Source: CALGLS01 sp045105695 (GTDB taxonomy: Bacteria; Bacteroidota; Bacteroidia; Chitinophagales; Saprospiraceae). From it: a stretch of DNA of 13,923 nucleotides. The notes under the pieces were generated by a model. It did no database searches, was not told the DNA's origin, and was given only the letters and a program-made list of their open reading frames with translations. The DNA lies in contig JBGCDT010000448.1 of NCBI GenBank assembly GCA_045105695.1, forward strand, positions 1 through 13,923, read 5' to 3'. A program made the translations under genes and the position numbers. Positions 1 to 5,846 of this stretch are shown here, piece by piece (within the stretch, counting starts at the first letter, position 1; every line of letters begins with the position of its first letter).

Positions 1-667
1 CTATTATCTTTTCGTCTTTCACTCTAATCGCATCGTTCAATTCCAATTCTTCTAACAATACTCCTCCGGAGGATAAGACCGCTACTTTTCCTTCCTTACA
101 TTTTACCTCCAGCACTCCGTTTCTAGAGCGAACGTTAAACTCAGTTCCCAAAACTTTTACCGTTCCATTGTCTGTTTTCACTTGAAACGTTGATCCTTTT
201 TCTACTTTAAAAAAGGCTTCCCCACTTAGTTGCAGTGTCCGTTCAGTCGCCCAGGTTTCGGAATCATAGCTCAGTGTACTTCCAGCATTTAGTGCAAACA
301 AAGATTCATCAGGAAGATAACCCTCTATCTTTTCTCCATTGGCCAATTTCATATGCACAATCGAAGACTCCGGCCACATAAACCACAGCACCCCAAAGAA
401 AATCGCTGCCGCTGCTGCATAGCTCACCAATCTAAAAATAGAACGGGTTTTTCCTTTTTCAACTTTCTTCTCAGCATTTTCCTTCTCTATGGTAAGTATG
501 CGTTTTAGTATAACCTCTTCATCAAAAGGTGGAGGCGATAAAGAATCTGTTTGCTTCTTCAAATTTTCCAAAGCGATATAATTCGGTCGCATTTTGAACG
601 CTGCTAATTCCTCAGCATTGAGCTCGTCGTTCACCCATTTATGTAATAATTCGTCATCTTTTAACAT
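1..667 (-). CDS. FecR-family anti-sigma factor (C-terminus cut by window edge)
   Basis: The frame opens at ATG 667 and stays open to base 2, giving 222 residues (MLKDDELLHKWVNDELNAEE...). It has a cytoplasmic N-terminal part that would bind the sigma factor, one membrane helix at about residues 85-107 (ending AAAAAIFFGVLWFMWP), and a periplasmic FecR domain with the typical runs GEAFFKVEKGSTFQV and GTVKVLGTEFNVRSRNGVLE. Family members are about 320-390 residues, so the C-terminal domain lies outside the window. FecR proteins relay a signal from an outer-membrane TonB-dependent transducer to a cognate ECF sigma factor. The gene follows the FecI-like sigma gene on the same strand after 204 bp, and that gap holds a purine-rich repeat. 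Family identity is firm; the signal and the receptor are not visible. Confidence 0.93.
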   Translation of the reverse strand, partial: MLKDDELLHKWVNDELNAEELAAFKMRPNYIALENLKKQTDSLSPPPFDEEVILKRILTIEKENAEKKVEKGKTRSIFRLVSYAAAAAIFFGVLWFMWPESSIVHMKLANGEKIEGYLPDESLFALNAGSTLSYDSETWATERTLQLSGEAFFKVEKGSTFQVKTDNGTVKVLGTEFNVRSRNGVLEVKCKEGKVAVLSSGGVLLEELELNDAIRVKDEKII

Positions 668-772
668 GATGGTATTTTGAGTTTAAAAACCGAACCGCTA
701 AAACGGTGGGTTAGTTGGTCATCTCGTTTTATTGTTATTTTATTACGGTTGAGTTATTACAAAAGAAAATCA

Positions 773-836
773 CTACGCCTTCTAGACAAACCCTCTTCTA
801 CCTGCCACCCTCTTCCACCCTCATCTCCCTCTCACC
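773..836 (-). repeat. Purine-rich 3'-end repeat, copy A
   Basis: Read on the minus strand this copy begins 36 nt after the stop codon of the FecI-like sigma gene. It contains GAGGGAGATGAGGG, then TGGAAGAGGG, then GGTAGAAGAGGG, and ends AGAAGGCGTAG. It shares the closing GGTAGAAGAGGG...AGAAGGCGTAG with copy C and the GGGAGANGAGGGT block with copy D. Nearly every base is a purine on the strand of the preceding gene. It sits between the sigma and FecR genes. The rest of the 205-bp gap (667-871) is AT-rich with no convincing gene. Confidence 0.7.
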
Positions 837-871
837 ATAAATACAACCCAAACAAAAAAACACCTACCCCA

Positions 872-1387
872 CTATCTGATTTTTTCTGAAACCTTCCGCA
901 ATGCATCCAAAGCATTGTACATCCGCTTTTCTACTCCTTGCTTAGAAATACCTAGGATTGCGGCAATCTCTTTATACGTCTTTTTATCAATTCTACTCAT
1001 CAAAAAAACGACTCGCTGCTTCTCAGGTAGCGCAGCAATAGCGGCTTCCAGTTCTTCTTTCAGTTCCTTTTGCTCTAGCAGAAATTCAGGACTTTCATTA
1101 TCCGAACCAGAAACCGAATGCTTCTCAAATCGCAGTACCACTTGTCGATGCTTATGATTATTAATCAGCAGATTATTAGCGATCTTAAAAACGTAAGACT
1201 TTGCGGTCTCTGGTATTACAGACGCACAATTCAGCCACAGTCGCGTGAAAGCTTCTTGAGCTAAATCCTGCGCAATACCGGGATCACCAGTTTTATAGTA
1301 AATGTAATTATGCAAGGTCTTAATATAGCTTTTGAAAATAGCCGTATATACTTTCTCCTCACATACAGAGCCGGATTTTGGACTCAT
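872..1387 (-). CDS. ECF RNA polymerase sigma factor, FecI type
   Basis: This 171-residue protein (ATG 1387, stop TAG 872-874) directs RNA polymerase to a small set of promoters. Sigma region 2 spans about residues 15-80, with the core-binding run DPGIAQDLAQEAFTRLW at 35-51 and SYVFKIANNLLINNHKHR around the -10-recognition part. Region 4 spans about 112-165, with LPEKQRVVFLMSRID and the helix-turn-helix YKEIAAILGISKQGVEKRM. Its length is normal for ECF factors. It is followed on the same strand by a FecR gene, which is the standard Bacteroidota pair in which FecR holds the sigma factor at the membrane until an outer-membrane receptor signals. No clear promoter was found before it. Confidence 0.95.
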   Translation of the reverse strand: MSPKSGSVCEEKVYTAIFKSYIKTLHNYIYYKTGDPGIAQDLAQEAFTRLWLNCASVIPETAKSYVFKIANNLLINNHKHRQVVLRFEKHSVSGSDNESPEFLLEQKELKEELEAAIAALPEKQRVVFLMSRIDKKTYKEIAAILGISKQGVEKRMYNALDALRKVSEKIR

Positions 1388-1455
1388 TGTAATTGTTTAT
1401 TATAAAATTTAAAATTGAACTAACCAATAAAACTTCATCTACTGCAACATAGAAA

Positions 1456-1516
1456 TACGCCTCTTAGGTAAGCCCTCTTTTACCATCCTCAACCTTTTCC
1501 CACTTCCTTCTGCCCT
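1456..1516 (-). repeat. Purine-rich 3'-end repeat, copy B
   Basis: On the minus strand this copy begins directly at the bestrophin stop codon: TAG is followed by AGGGCAGAAGGAAGTGGG, then GGTTGAGGATGG, then TAAAAGAGGGCTTACC, and it ends TAAGAGGCGTA. It is the most diverged of the four copies, but the order of blocks and the closing AAGAGGGCTT...AGAGGCGTA match copies A and C. It occupies half of the gap between the bestrophin gene and the FecI-like sigma gene; the rest (1388-1455) is the AT-rich leader of the sigma gene. Confidence 0.55.
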
Positions 1517-2557
1517 CTACATCAAAACCCCATTCACCGCCTGCACCGGGTCAGGAATTTCATCCTCCCCAAGCATTTCCTTAAGATCAATTTCAATGAC
1601 TCGGCAAAGAGAAAGCATCGGTATATCATTGCCCAAACCTTCAAAAGGATTTTCAGAGTAGTCTCCTATGAGTTCCATTGTGATGTAAACCCAGGCGACC
1701 ATAACAGTCAGCGGAATAGAAACGAAGTGTCCCCAATGACCAGCCATATCGTGAAAGGCAGTTGTCATTCCAAAAGGCAGCAAAAAAATAAATAAACCAA
1801 CGAAGATAAAACTCATACTTCCATACTGACGCGGCAGCGGGAACTTTTTAATCCGTTCACACTTTCCTTGATGGACGTAAAACTCGTTGAGGATGCCTTG
1901 TAACTCCATATGGCGGAAGTCATCAATGAGTCCTTTCCTTCTGAATTCAGCTAAGTCCTGTGATTGTTGATCTATAATTTGTGTAGCAGTATTTCTATAA
2001 TTAATCAAACGGTCATGTTCTTCCGCCGGTAAAAAACTACGCAGACATTGCTCCGTATTCATATCTCCTAACAATCCAATTCCGTAACGTTTCATCCTTT
2101 TTTCAGTCGCTCTTCTGACATGCTTTCCTTGGCTGATGTGCTCCCAGGGCGTTGGCAACAACAACTGCGAACGAAGAGCATATAACCAAGCAATGTGGCG
2201 ATACATCATTTTCTTATGAATGCTTTGTAGCTCTTCTTTTGAGTAATCTTCTTGAGTAAATTGGTTGCCAATGTACGCCTTTACCATTGCTCCCCAAGCT
2301 CTACTACTATTGATAATAGCGCCCCAAATTTTACGTGCTTCCCAAAGTCGGTCGTAGGCCTGATTGTTTTTAAAACCAATATAAAAAGCTACGGCTGTAC
2401 CAATAACAGACAAAGGCAACCATGGGATTTCCATCCATTGCCAATGTGTAAATCCATGAACAGCAGCTACAAGTGTGACCCAAACAGTAATCCAAAGTAG
2501 GTGTCCACCTGTGAAACGCAAAATGCTCATTAAGCCAAAATTCTTTTTTATATACAT
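1517..2557 (-). CDS. Bestrophin-family anion channel protein (RFP-TM/UPF0187)
   Basis: A 346-residue membrane protein (ATG 2557). Family hallmarks are a first hydrophobic helix at about 19-36, a second at 46-63 followed by NNQAYDRLWEARKIWGAIIN (64-83), a cytoplasmic helical part, the signature GKCERIKKFPLPRQYGSM (231-248), helices at about 249-268 and 278-298, and ENPFEGLGNDIPM (302-314). The last segment corresponds to the conserved acidic region after the final membrane helix of bestrophins. Bestrophins form pentameric channels, chloride-conducting in animals; bacterial members conduct ions of varying selectivity, so the ion here is unknown. The gene stands alone: 72 bp separate it from the KilA-N gene upstream, and its stop codon merges into a purine-rich repeat. 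Confidence 0.93.
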   Translation of the reverse strand: MYIKKNFGLMSILRFTGGHLLWITVWVTLVAAVHGFTHWQWMEIPWLPLSVIGTAVAFYIGFKNNQAYDRLWEARKIWGAIINSSRAWGAMVKAYIGNQFTQEDYSKEELQSIHKKMMYRHIAWLYALRSQLLLPTPWEHISQGKHVRRATEKRMKRYGIGLLGDMNTEQCLRSFLPAEEHDRLINYRNTATQIIDQQSQDLAEFRRKGLIDDFRHMELQGILNEFYVHQGKCERIKKFPLPRQYGSMSFIFVGLFIFLLPFGMTTAFHDMAGHWGHFVSIPLTVMVAWVYITMELIGDYSENPFEGLGNDIPMLSLCRVIEIDLKEMLGEDEIPDPVQAVNGVLM

Positions 2558-2629
2558 CCGTGTTTGTTTTATGTAAATTCCTAAGAGCAGCCCGTTACCA
2601 GTCTAACAGTAACCAGATACTCAAGTTTT

Positions 2630-3442
2630 CTATTTCTTTTTTAGTTTTGAAATCAATCGTTGCGCAGCCTGCGAATCCGGCAGTACCTGACGCTGATGTT
2701 CCGTAATATCTTTTAGTAATTCAAATCGTTGTACCTGATCGGTATCCCACTTTATTAGGTAAGTATTAATGATTTCCAAATTGGCTAATATCAATAAATC
2801 AATCTGCGAAGCATTGTCTCTGATGTTGCCCTTAGCTTTTGGATTTGCCTTTTTCCATTCTCTAGCCGTTTGGCCAAAAACAACTTTATTGAGTAAGTCC
2901 ATTTCGCTAGCGTAGTAGATGCCAGCCTTTTTTGTTCCAATCAATTGTGCTGGAATCTGTTGGGTGATGGCATCCTTGAGCGGTCTCATGTTGATCTTAG
3001 TCAACTCCCTTCTGATTTGCTGAGAATCGGAAATACCTTTGAGGGTTCGCCATTCCGTGATAAGCCTGAGTTTGAAAGCAGGGGAGATGGCCGAGCAGAA
3101 TTCAAAGGCAATTTCATTGTGTGCATAGGTACCGCCATAGCGTCCAGCTTTCGCCAAAATACCGACAGCACTAGTGATCTCTTTCCACTTTTTCACAGAG
3201 AGGGTGAAGGTTGGCGTACCCGCTAATTTTCTAATCCCGTCGAATTCTACAGTATTAAAATCGCTGTTGTTCATGCGTTCCCACTCCGCTAAGAAATCCA
3301 GCGTTCCTATGTTTCTGATCCAGTTACGGATGACCTGATCGGGTTCTTTGCTTTTGTATTTAGCTAGGTCAGTAATATTGATATATCCTTGTTTATCAAA
3401 TCTGATATTTTGACCGGAGACAACTAGTTCGTTCGACATCAT
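2630..3442 (-). CDS. KilA-N domain DNA-binding protein
   Basis: A 270-residue soluble protein (ATG 3442; a second in-frame ATG follows directly). Residues about 13-135 form a KilA-N domain of the phage KilA/APSES-related type, with GYINITDLAKYKSKEPDQVI, NWIRNIGTLDFLAEWERMNN, FNTVEFDGIRKLAGTPTFTL, GILAKAGRYGGTYAHNEIAF and ISPAFKLRLITEWRTLK. Such domains bind DNA in phage and viral regulators and in many free-standing Bacteroidota genes of unknown role. The C-terminal half (about 140-270) is charged and probably helical, and I do not recognise it. No phage structural, integrase or lysis gene is nearby, so this is a solitary or domesticated gene. Codons 61-72 overlap a 32-bp palindrome copy also found twice upstream, which suggests self-regulation (inference). 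Confidence 0.9.
   Translation of the reverse strand: MMSNELVVSGQNIRFDKQGYINITDLAKYKSKEPDQVIRNWIRNIGTLDFLAEWERMNNSDFNTVEFDGIRKLAGTPTFTLSVKKWKEITSAVGILAKAGRYGGTYAHNEIAFEFCSAISPAFKLRLITEWRTLKGISDSQQIRRELTKINMRPLKDAITQQIPAQLIGTKKAGIYYASEMDLLNKVVFGQTAREWKKANPKAKGNIRDNASQIDLLILANLEIINTYLIKWDTDQVQRFELLKDITEHQRQVLPDSQAAQRLISKLKKK
3229..3260. promoter_or_regulatory. Intragenic copy of the KilA-N-associated palindrome
   Basis: On the plus strand this reads TTCTAATCCCGTCGAATTCT then ACAGTATTAAAA. Against the upstream palindrome at 3575-3606 read in reverse complement, 24 of 32 positions agree without gaps. Against 3471-3494, 20 of 24 agree, with a single mismatch in the first 18. The segment encodes residues 61-72 (DFNTVEFDGIRK) of the KilA-N protein. 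The match is too long to be chance within about 400 bp. Whether it is a bound operator, or the source from which the upstream copies derived, cannot be told. Confidence 0.55.
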
Positions 3443-3470
3443 TTCTAATTTTCGTCAAATGTAGGGAAAA

Positions 3471-3501
3471 TTCTAATCCTGTCGAATTTGACGGGGTTGG
3501 A
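3471..3501. promoter_or_regulatory. Upstream palindrome copy 1 (putative KilA-N operator)
   Basis: The plus strand reads TTCTAATCCTG, centre TCGAATTTGA, then CGGGGTTGGA. The outer arms are imperfectly self-complementary (TTCTAATCC against GGGTTGGA, with wobble pairs). It lies 28 bp before the KilA-N start codon and agrees with the copy at 3575-3606 at 25 of 31 positions. The stretch between it and the start codon (3443-3466, TTCTAATTTTCGTC...) may be a further decayed copy. Confidence 0.5.
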
Positions 3502-3509
3502 CCGTGCAG

Positions 3510-3541
3510 CTCGCTGTGCAACTTCCAGGTTGCGCTGCGAG
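3510..3541. other. GC-rich hairpin between the two palindromes
   Basis: CTCGCTGTGCAAC (3510-3522), a 6-nt loop TTCCAG, and GTTGCGCTGCGAG (3529-3541) form a 13-position stem with one mismatch and one G-T pair. It is GC-rich inside an otherwise AT-rich 371-bp intergenic region. There is no following T-run, so it is not a standard terminator. It sits in the 5' leader of the KilA-N gene if transcription begins upstream of base 3606, or it could be an inserted short repeat of the REP/MITE kind. A function is not shown. Confidence 0.5.
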
Positions 3542-3574
3542 TTCTCCATCTTCAGAGCATCAACTTTAGAACAA

Positions 3575-3606
3575 TTCTAACCCTGTAGAATCTAGCGGGG
3601 TTAGAA
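3575..3606. promoter_or_regulatory. Upstream palindrome copy 2 (putative KilA-N operator)
   Basis: The plus strand reads TTCTAACCCTG, centre TAGAATCTAG, then CGGGGTTAGAA. The two 11-bp arms are complementary at 10 of 11 positions, making this the best-formed copy. It lies 104 bp (close to ten helical turns) from copy 1, 133 bp before the KilA-N start and 207 bp before the divergent sigma gene, so it could serve either promoter. A further TTCTAATT follows at 3608. Confidence 0.55.
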
Positions 3607-3612
3607 ATTCTA

Positions 3613-3813
3613 ATTCATAAAAAAATCTATATATTCAATTTCAATAAACAACAAAAACCACTGATAAACAACAAATTACAATAATTAACTAAACAACACT
3701 AATAGATCTAAATCCCATCTCTAAAAAACAAATCACAACCTACCTGTGACCAATTCCGTTTCAAAGATACTAACCTACTAAGCGGATAGTTATATTTACC
3801 AAAAAGAAGACTA
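3613..3813. other. AT-rich divergent intergenic region between the KilA-N and ECF sigma genes
   Basis: This is the remaining gene-free part of the 371-bp gap 3443-3813. It is strongly AT-rich and holds a 12-bp direct repeat ATAAACAACAAA at 3644-3655 and 3664-3675, 20 bp apart. A TATATTTA at 3791-3798 is one base from the Bacteroidota -7 consensus TAnnTTTG and would suit the sigma gene starting at 3814, but no good -33 element accompanies it. No open reading frame of note is present. Confidence 0.4.
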
Positions 3814-4314
3814 ATGCAAATAGAACATAAATCAGATTTCTTATCCATCATAGAAGAGCATCGTGGAATCATCAATAGCTTGTGCAGATTGTATTACAAC
3901 CGAAAGGAAGATCAGAAAGATGCCCAACAAGATATCATACTCCAACTCTGGAAAGCCTGGCCGAATTTCAGAGGAGAAGCAAAGGTCAGTACCTGGATGT
4001 ACAAAATTTGCCTAAACGTACTACTCGCTAAAAAACGAAAGGAAAACAGACGAATCGAAGAGGCCGAATTAACGACCCTAGATCTCTCAGATGACCAACC
4101 AAATTTCCCTACTAAGGAAGACGTGCAATTATTGTTAGAAATTATCGAATGGCTAAACGATGAAGAAAAAGCAATCGTCGTACTCTACCTCGAAGGCTAC
4201 AAAAACAAAGAAATTTCAGAGATGTTGATGATCTCGCAAACGAATGTCAGTACGCGGCTACATCGAATTAAGCGGAAACTGAGAAGACGATATGAGACTT
4301 TGATGGTGGCGTAG
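3814..4314 (+). CDS. ECF RNA polymerase sigma factor without neighbouring anti-sigma gene
   Basis: A 166-residue sigma-70 family protein (ATG 3814, stop TAG 4312-4314). Region 2 is at about 10-80, with DQKDAQQDIILQLWKAWPNF (33-52) and the -10-recognition part GEAKVSTWMYKICLNVLLAK. Region 4 is at about 105-156, ending in the helix-turn-helix YKNKEISEMLMISQTNVSTR and a basic LHRIKRKLRRRY tail. It differs clearly from the FecI-like factor at 872-1387. Bacteroidota factors of this kind are often followed by a small membrane protein gene that acts as anti-sigma. Here the stop codon runs into a purine-rich repeat and then a convergent methyltransferase gene, so no partner is visible. Its regulon and signal are unknown. 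Confidence 0.94.
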   Translation: MQIEHKSDFLSIIEEHRGIINSLCRLYYNRKEDQKDAQQDIILQLWKAWPNFRGEAKVSTWMYKICLNVLLAKKRKENRRIEEAELTTLDLSDDQPNFPTKEDVQLLLEIIEWLNDEEKAIVVLYLEGYKNKEISEMLMISQTNVSTRLHRIKRKLRRRYETLMVA

Positions 4315-4365
4315 GAAGGTTGGAAGAGGGAGAGAGGTAGAAGAGGGCTCGCCCAGAAGGCGTAG
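4315..4365 (+). repeat. Purine-rich 3'-end repeat, copy C
   Basis: Starts at the base after the stop codon of the second ECF sigma gene: GAAGGTTGGAAGAGGGAGAG, then AGGTAGAAGAGGGCTCGCCC, then AGAAGGCGTAG. The closing GGTAGAAGAGGG...AGAAGGCGTAG is shared almost exactly with copy A, and GGTTGGAAGAGGGAGA resembles the start of copy D. It faces copy D in the gap between two convergent genes. Confidence 0.7.
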
Positions 4366-4460
4366 TATAACGCAGTCCTTCTCAAACAACAGGAGCTTTC
4401 GCTAGGTTTTTAGCAGTTTGCACTTGTCGGAATCCTTATTCAGTGAATCGTGCGCTTTGC

Positions 4461-4520
4461 CGCGACTAAGAGAAAACCCTCTTCAACCATTTTCAACCCT
4501 CGTCTCCCTCTTCCACCCTT
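4461..4520 (-). repeat. Purine-rich 3'-end repeat, copy D
   Basis: On the minus strand it begins directly after the stop codon of the methyltransferase gene: AAGGGTGGAAGAGGGAGACG, then AGGGTTGAAAATGGTTGAAG, then AGGGTTTTCTCTTAGTCGCG. It shares GGAAGAGGGAGACGAGGGT with copy A (one base different across the GGGAGANGAGGGT block) and GGTTGAAGAGGG with the family core. It diverges from the AGAAGGCGTAG end seen in A and C. The 95 bp between copies C and D (4366-4460) hold no gene. Confidence 0.6.
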
Positions 4521-5726
4521 CTAACCCTTCCGAAGGAACATCGACTTCAAATAAGCCCCTTCCTCAAAGCCAATCGGGTGATCCACATCATGCTGTGTCT
4601 TTTCTAAAACCGTGAAATGATAACCTTCCTCTTCTAATGTTGCCGTCATAAAAAGGTAGAAATCGTCCGCTTTGATACGAGACGAGCAAGAAGCTAACAA
4701 TAGTATTCCGTTGTTTTTCACTAAGGCGGCTCCAAGGAGAGCGAGGCGTTGGTATTGCGTTTTGGCAACTTCGATTTCGCTGGCTTGTTTTGCAAAGGAG
4801 GGGGGATCTATGATGATGAGGTCGAATGACTTACCTTCTCTTTTTAGTTTTTTTAATCCTTCGAATGCATCAACAGCCATTGTTTTGTGGCGGTTGGTGA
4901 GTTGGTTTAGGGCTGCATTTTCCTTAGCCATTTCCAAGGCTTGTGCGCTGATATCGAGGCTGATAACTTCCTTTGCTCCGCCAGCCAGCGCATGCACTGT
5001 GAATCCACCTGCATAGGCAAAAACGTCTAACACTGCTTTTCCGTGAGCGAGTTCTCCGATTCTTTTTCTGTTGTGCCGATGATCTAAGAAGTAGCCGGTC
5101 TTATGGCCTTTTATGACATTTGCTGAAAAGCGTAGGCCATGTTCTCTGAAGATAACAACTTCGTTTTCTAAATCCCCGTGAAGGACTTGGCCATTTTCGT
5201 AACCTTGCAAATCGCCGTGTTGTTGTACCATTCTGCTCAGACGTAAGACTATTGTTATAGAATTACTAACTTCTAATAATCTTGGTATTATTTCCTCTAA
5301 TCGATGCAACCAAAAATGTGCATACAGTTTAATAACCAATACCTTATCGTAGACATCACAGATCAAACCAGGTAGGCCATCGTTCTCTCCATAGATTAAT
5401 CGATAACTGTTGGTATCTGTTTCTAGTAATGATTTTCGTTTAGCGAAAGCGGTCTGGATTTTCTGAGTAAACCACTCTGTATTGATCTTAGCAGGTTGAT
5501 GAACCTGCAACATTTTAATACGGATAGGGGAGTGCGGATCGAAAAAACCAATGCCTAAAAATTTATTTTTCTTTTGATCGTAAAGGATAGCCAGGTCACC
5601 AGCATCAGCGGGCGCACTTTGCTTAGTGATGCTTCCTTCAAAAACCCAGGGGTGTCCCTTTTTGACTTTTCGCTCTGCGGCAGGCTTGAGCTTTACAGCT
5701 ATGGTTTTGGATTGTTTTTCTGACAT
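4521..5726 (-). CDS. RlmI-like class I SAM-dependent 23S rRNA cytosine-C5 methyltransferase
   Basis: A 401-residue cytoplasmic enzyme (ATG 5726), close to the ~396 residues of E. coli RlmI, which makes m5C1962 in 23S rRNA. In order: an N-terminal PUA domain with KKGHPWVFEGSI (22-33) and FFDPHSPIRIKML (61-73); the linker domain with YRLIYGENDGLPGLICDVYD (108-127); then the Rossmann catalytic domain with KTGYFLDHRHNR (209-220), SAM motif I VLDVFAYAGGFT (232-243), the acidic SAM-ribose contact region SLDIS (256-260), motif IV IIDPPSFAK (305-313) and ASCSS (345-349), whose Cys347 is the expected nucleophile. The family is secure. The exact target base is inferred, because close relatives modify other positions. 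The gene is monocistronic and convergent with the second sigma gene. Confidence 0.92.
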   Translation of the reverse strand: MSEKQSKTIAVKLKPAAERKVKKGHPWVFEGSITKQSAPADAGDLAILYDQKKNKFLGIGFFDPHSPIRIKMLQVHQPAKINTEWFTQKIQTAFAKRKSLLETDTNSYRLIYGENDGLPGLICDVYDKVLVIKLYAHFWLHRLEEIIPRLLEVSNSITIVLRLSRMVQQHGDLQGYENGQVLHGDLENEVVIFREHGLRFSANVIKGHKTGYFLDHRHNRKRIGELAHGKAVLDVFAYAGGFTVHALAGGAKEVISLDISAQALEMAKENAALNQLTNRHKTMAVDAFEGLKKLKREGKSFDLIIIDPPSFAKQASEIEVAKTQYQRLALLGAALVKNNGILLLASCSSRIKADDFYLFMTATLEEEGYHFTVLEKTQHDVDHPIGFEEGAYLKSMFLRKG

Positions 5727-5810
5727 AGGGTATGTGATTAGGAGCTTTTGCTTTTTAATTGTAGGAATTAGTCTGGAAATTTAGTAGCCAATACTCCCAA
5801 ATAAAAAATC

Positions 5811-5818
5811 TATATTTG
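5811..5818 (+). promoter_or_regulatory. Bacteroidota-type -7 promoter box before the permease gene
   Basis: TATATTTG matches TAnnTTTG exactly. It lies 136 bp before the permease start codon. No convincing TTTG -33 element is found at the expected distance, so a weak or activator-dependent promoter is possible. If real, the transcript would carry the hairpin at 5847-5873 in its leader. Confidence 0.35.
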
Positions 5819-5846
5819 CTACTCTCCTAGTAAGTAATAATAGCGT

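Noticed and set aside
677..889. 70-codon plus-strand reading frame between the FecR and sigma genes
   Set aside because: It runs antisense across purine-rich repeat copy A, giving a Pro/Ser-rich low-complexity peptide (CHPLPPSSPSHHKY), and ends just inside the sigma gene. Nothing suggests a real protein.
2594..2613. GTTAC/GTAAC inverted repeat after the KilA-N gene as a terminator
   Set aside because: The stem is only 5 bp with a 10-nt loop and no T-run on the transcribed strand.
2945..3226. 93-codon plus-strand frame inside the KilA-N gene
   Set aside because: It is fully antisense to a well-recognised protein domain and has no family features of its own.
3575..3606. Integron attC site (ends TCTAAC and GTTAGA resemble attC core sites)
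   Set aside because: At 32 bp it is shorter than known attC sites, lacks a recognisable L box pair and bulged bases, and there is no integron integrase or cassette array. Copy 1 has lost the matching core end.
2630..3606. KilA-N gene as part of a prophage
   Set aside because: No integrase, structural, replication or lysis genes flank it; the neighbours are ordinary chromosomal genes.
4418..4615. 65-codon plus-strand reading frame between the sigma and methyltransferase genes
   Set aside because: Its middle is the reverse strand of repeat copy D and its end overlaps the methyltransferase C-terminus; composition is repeat-driven.
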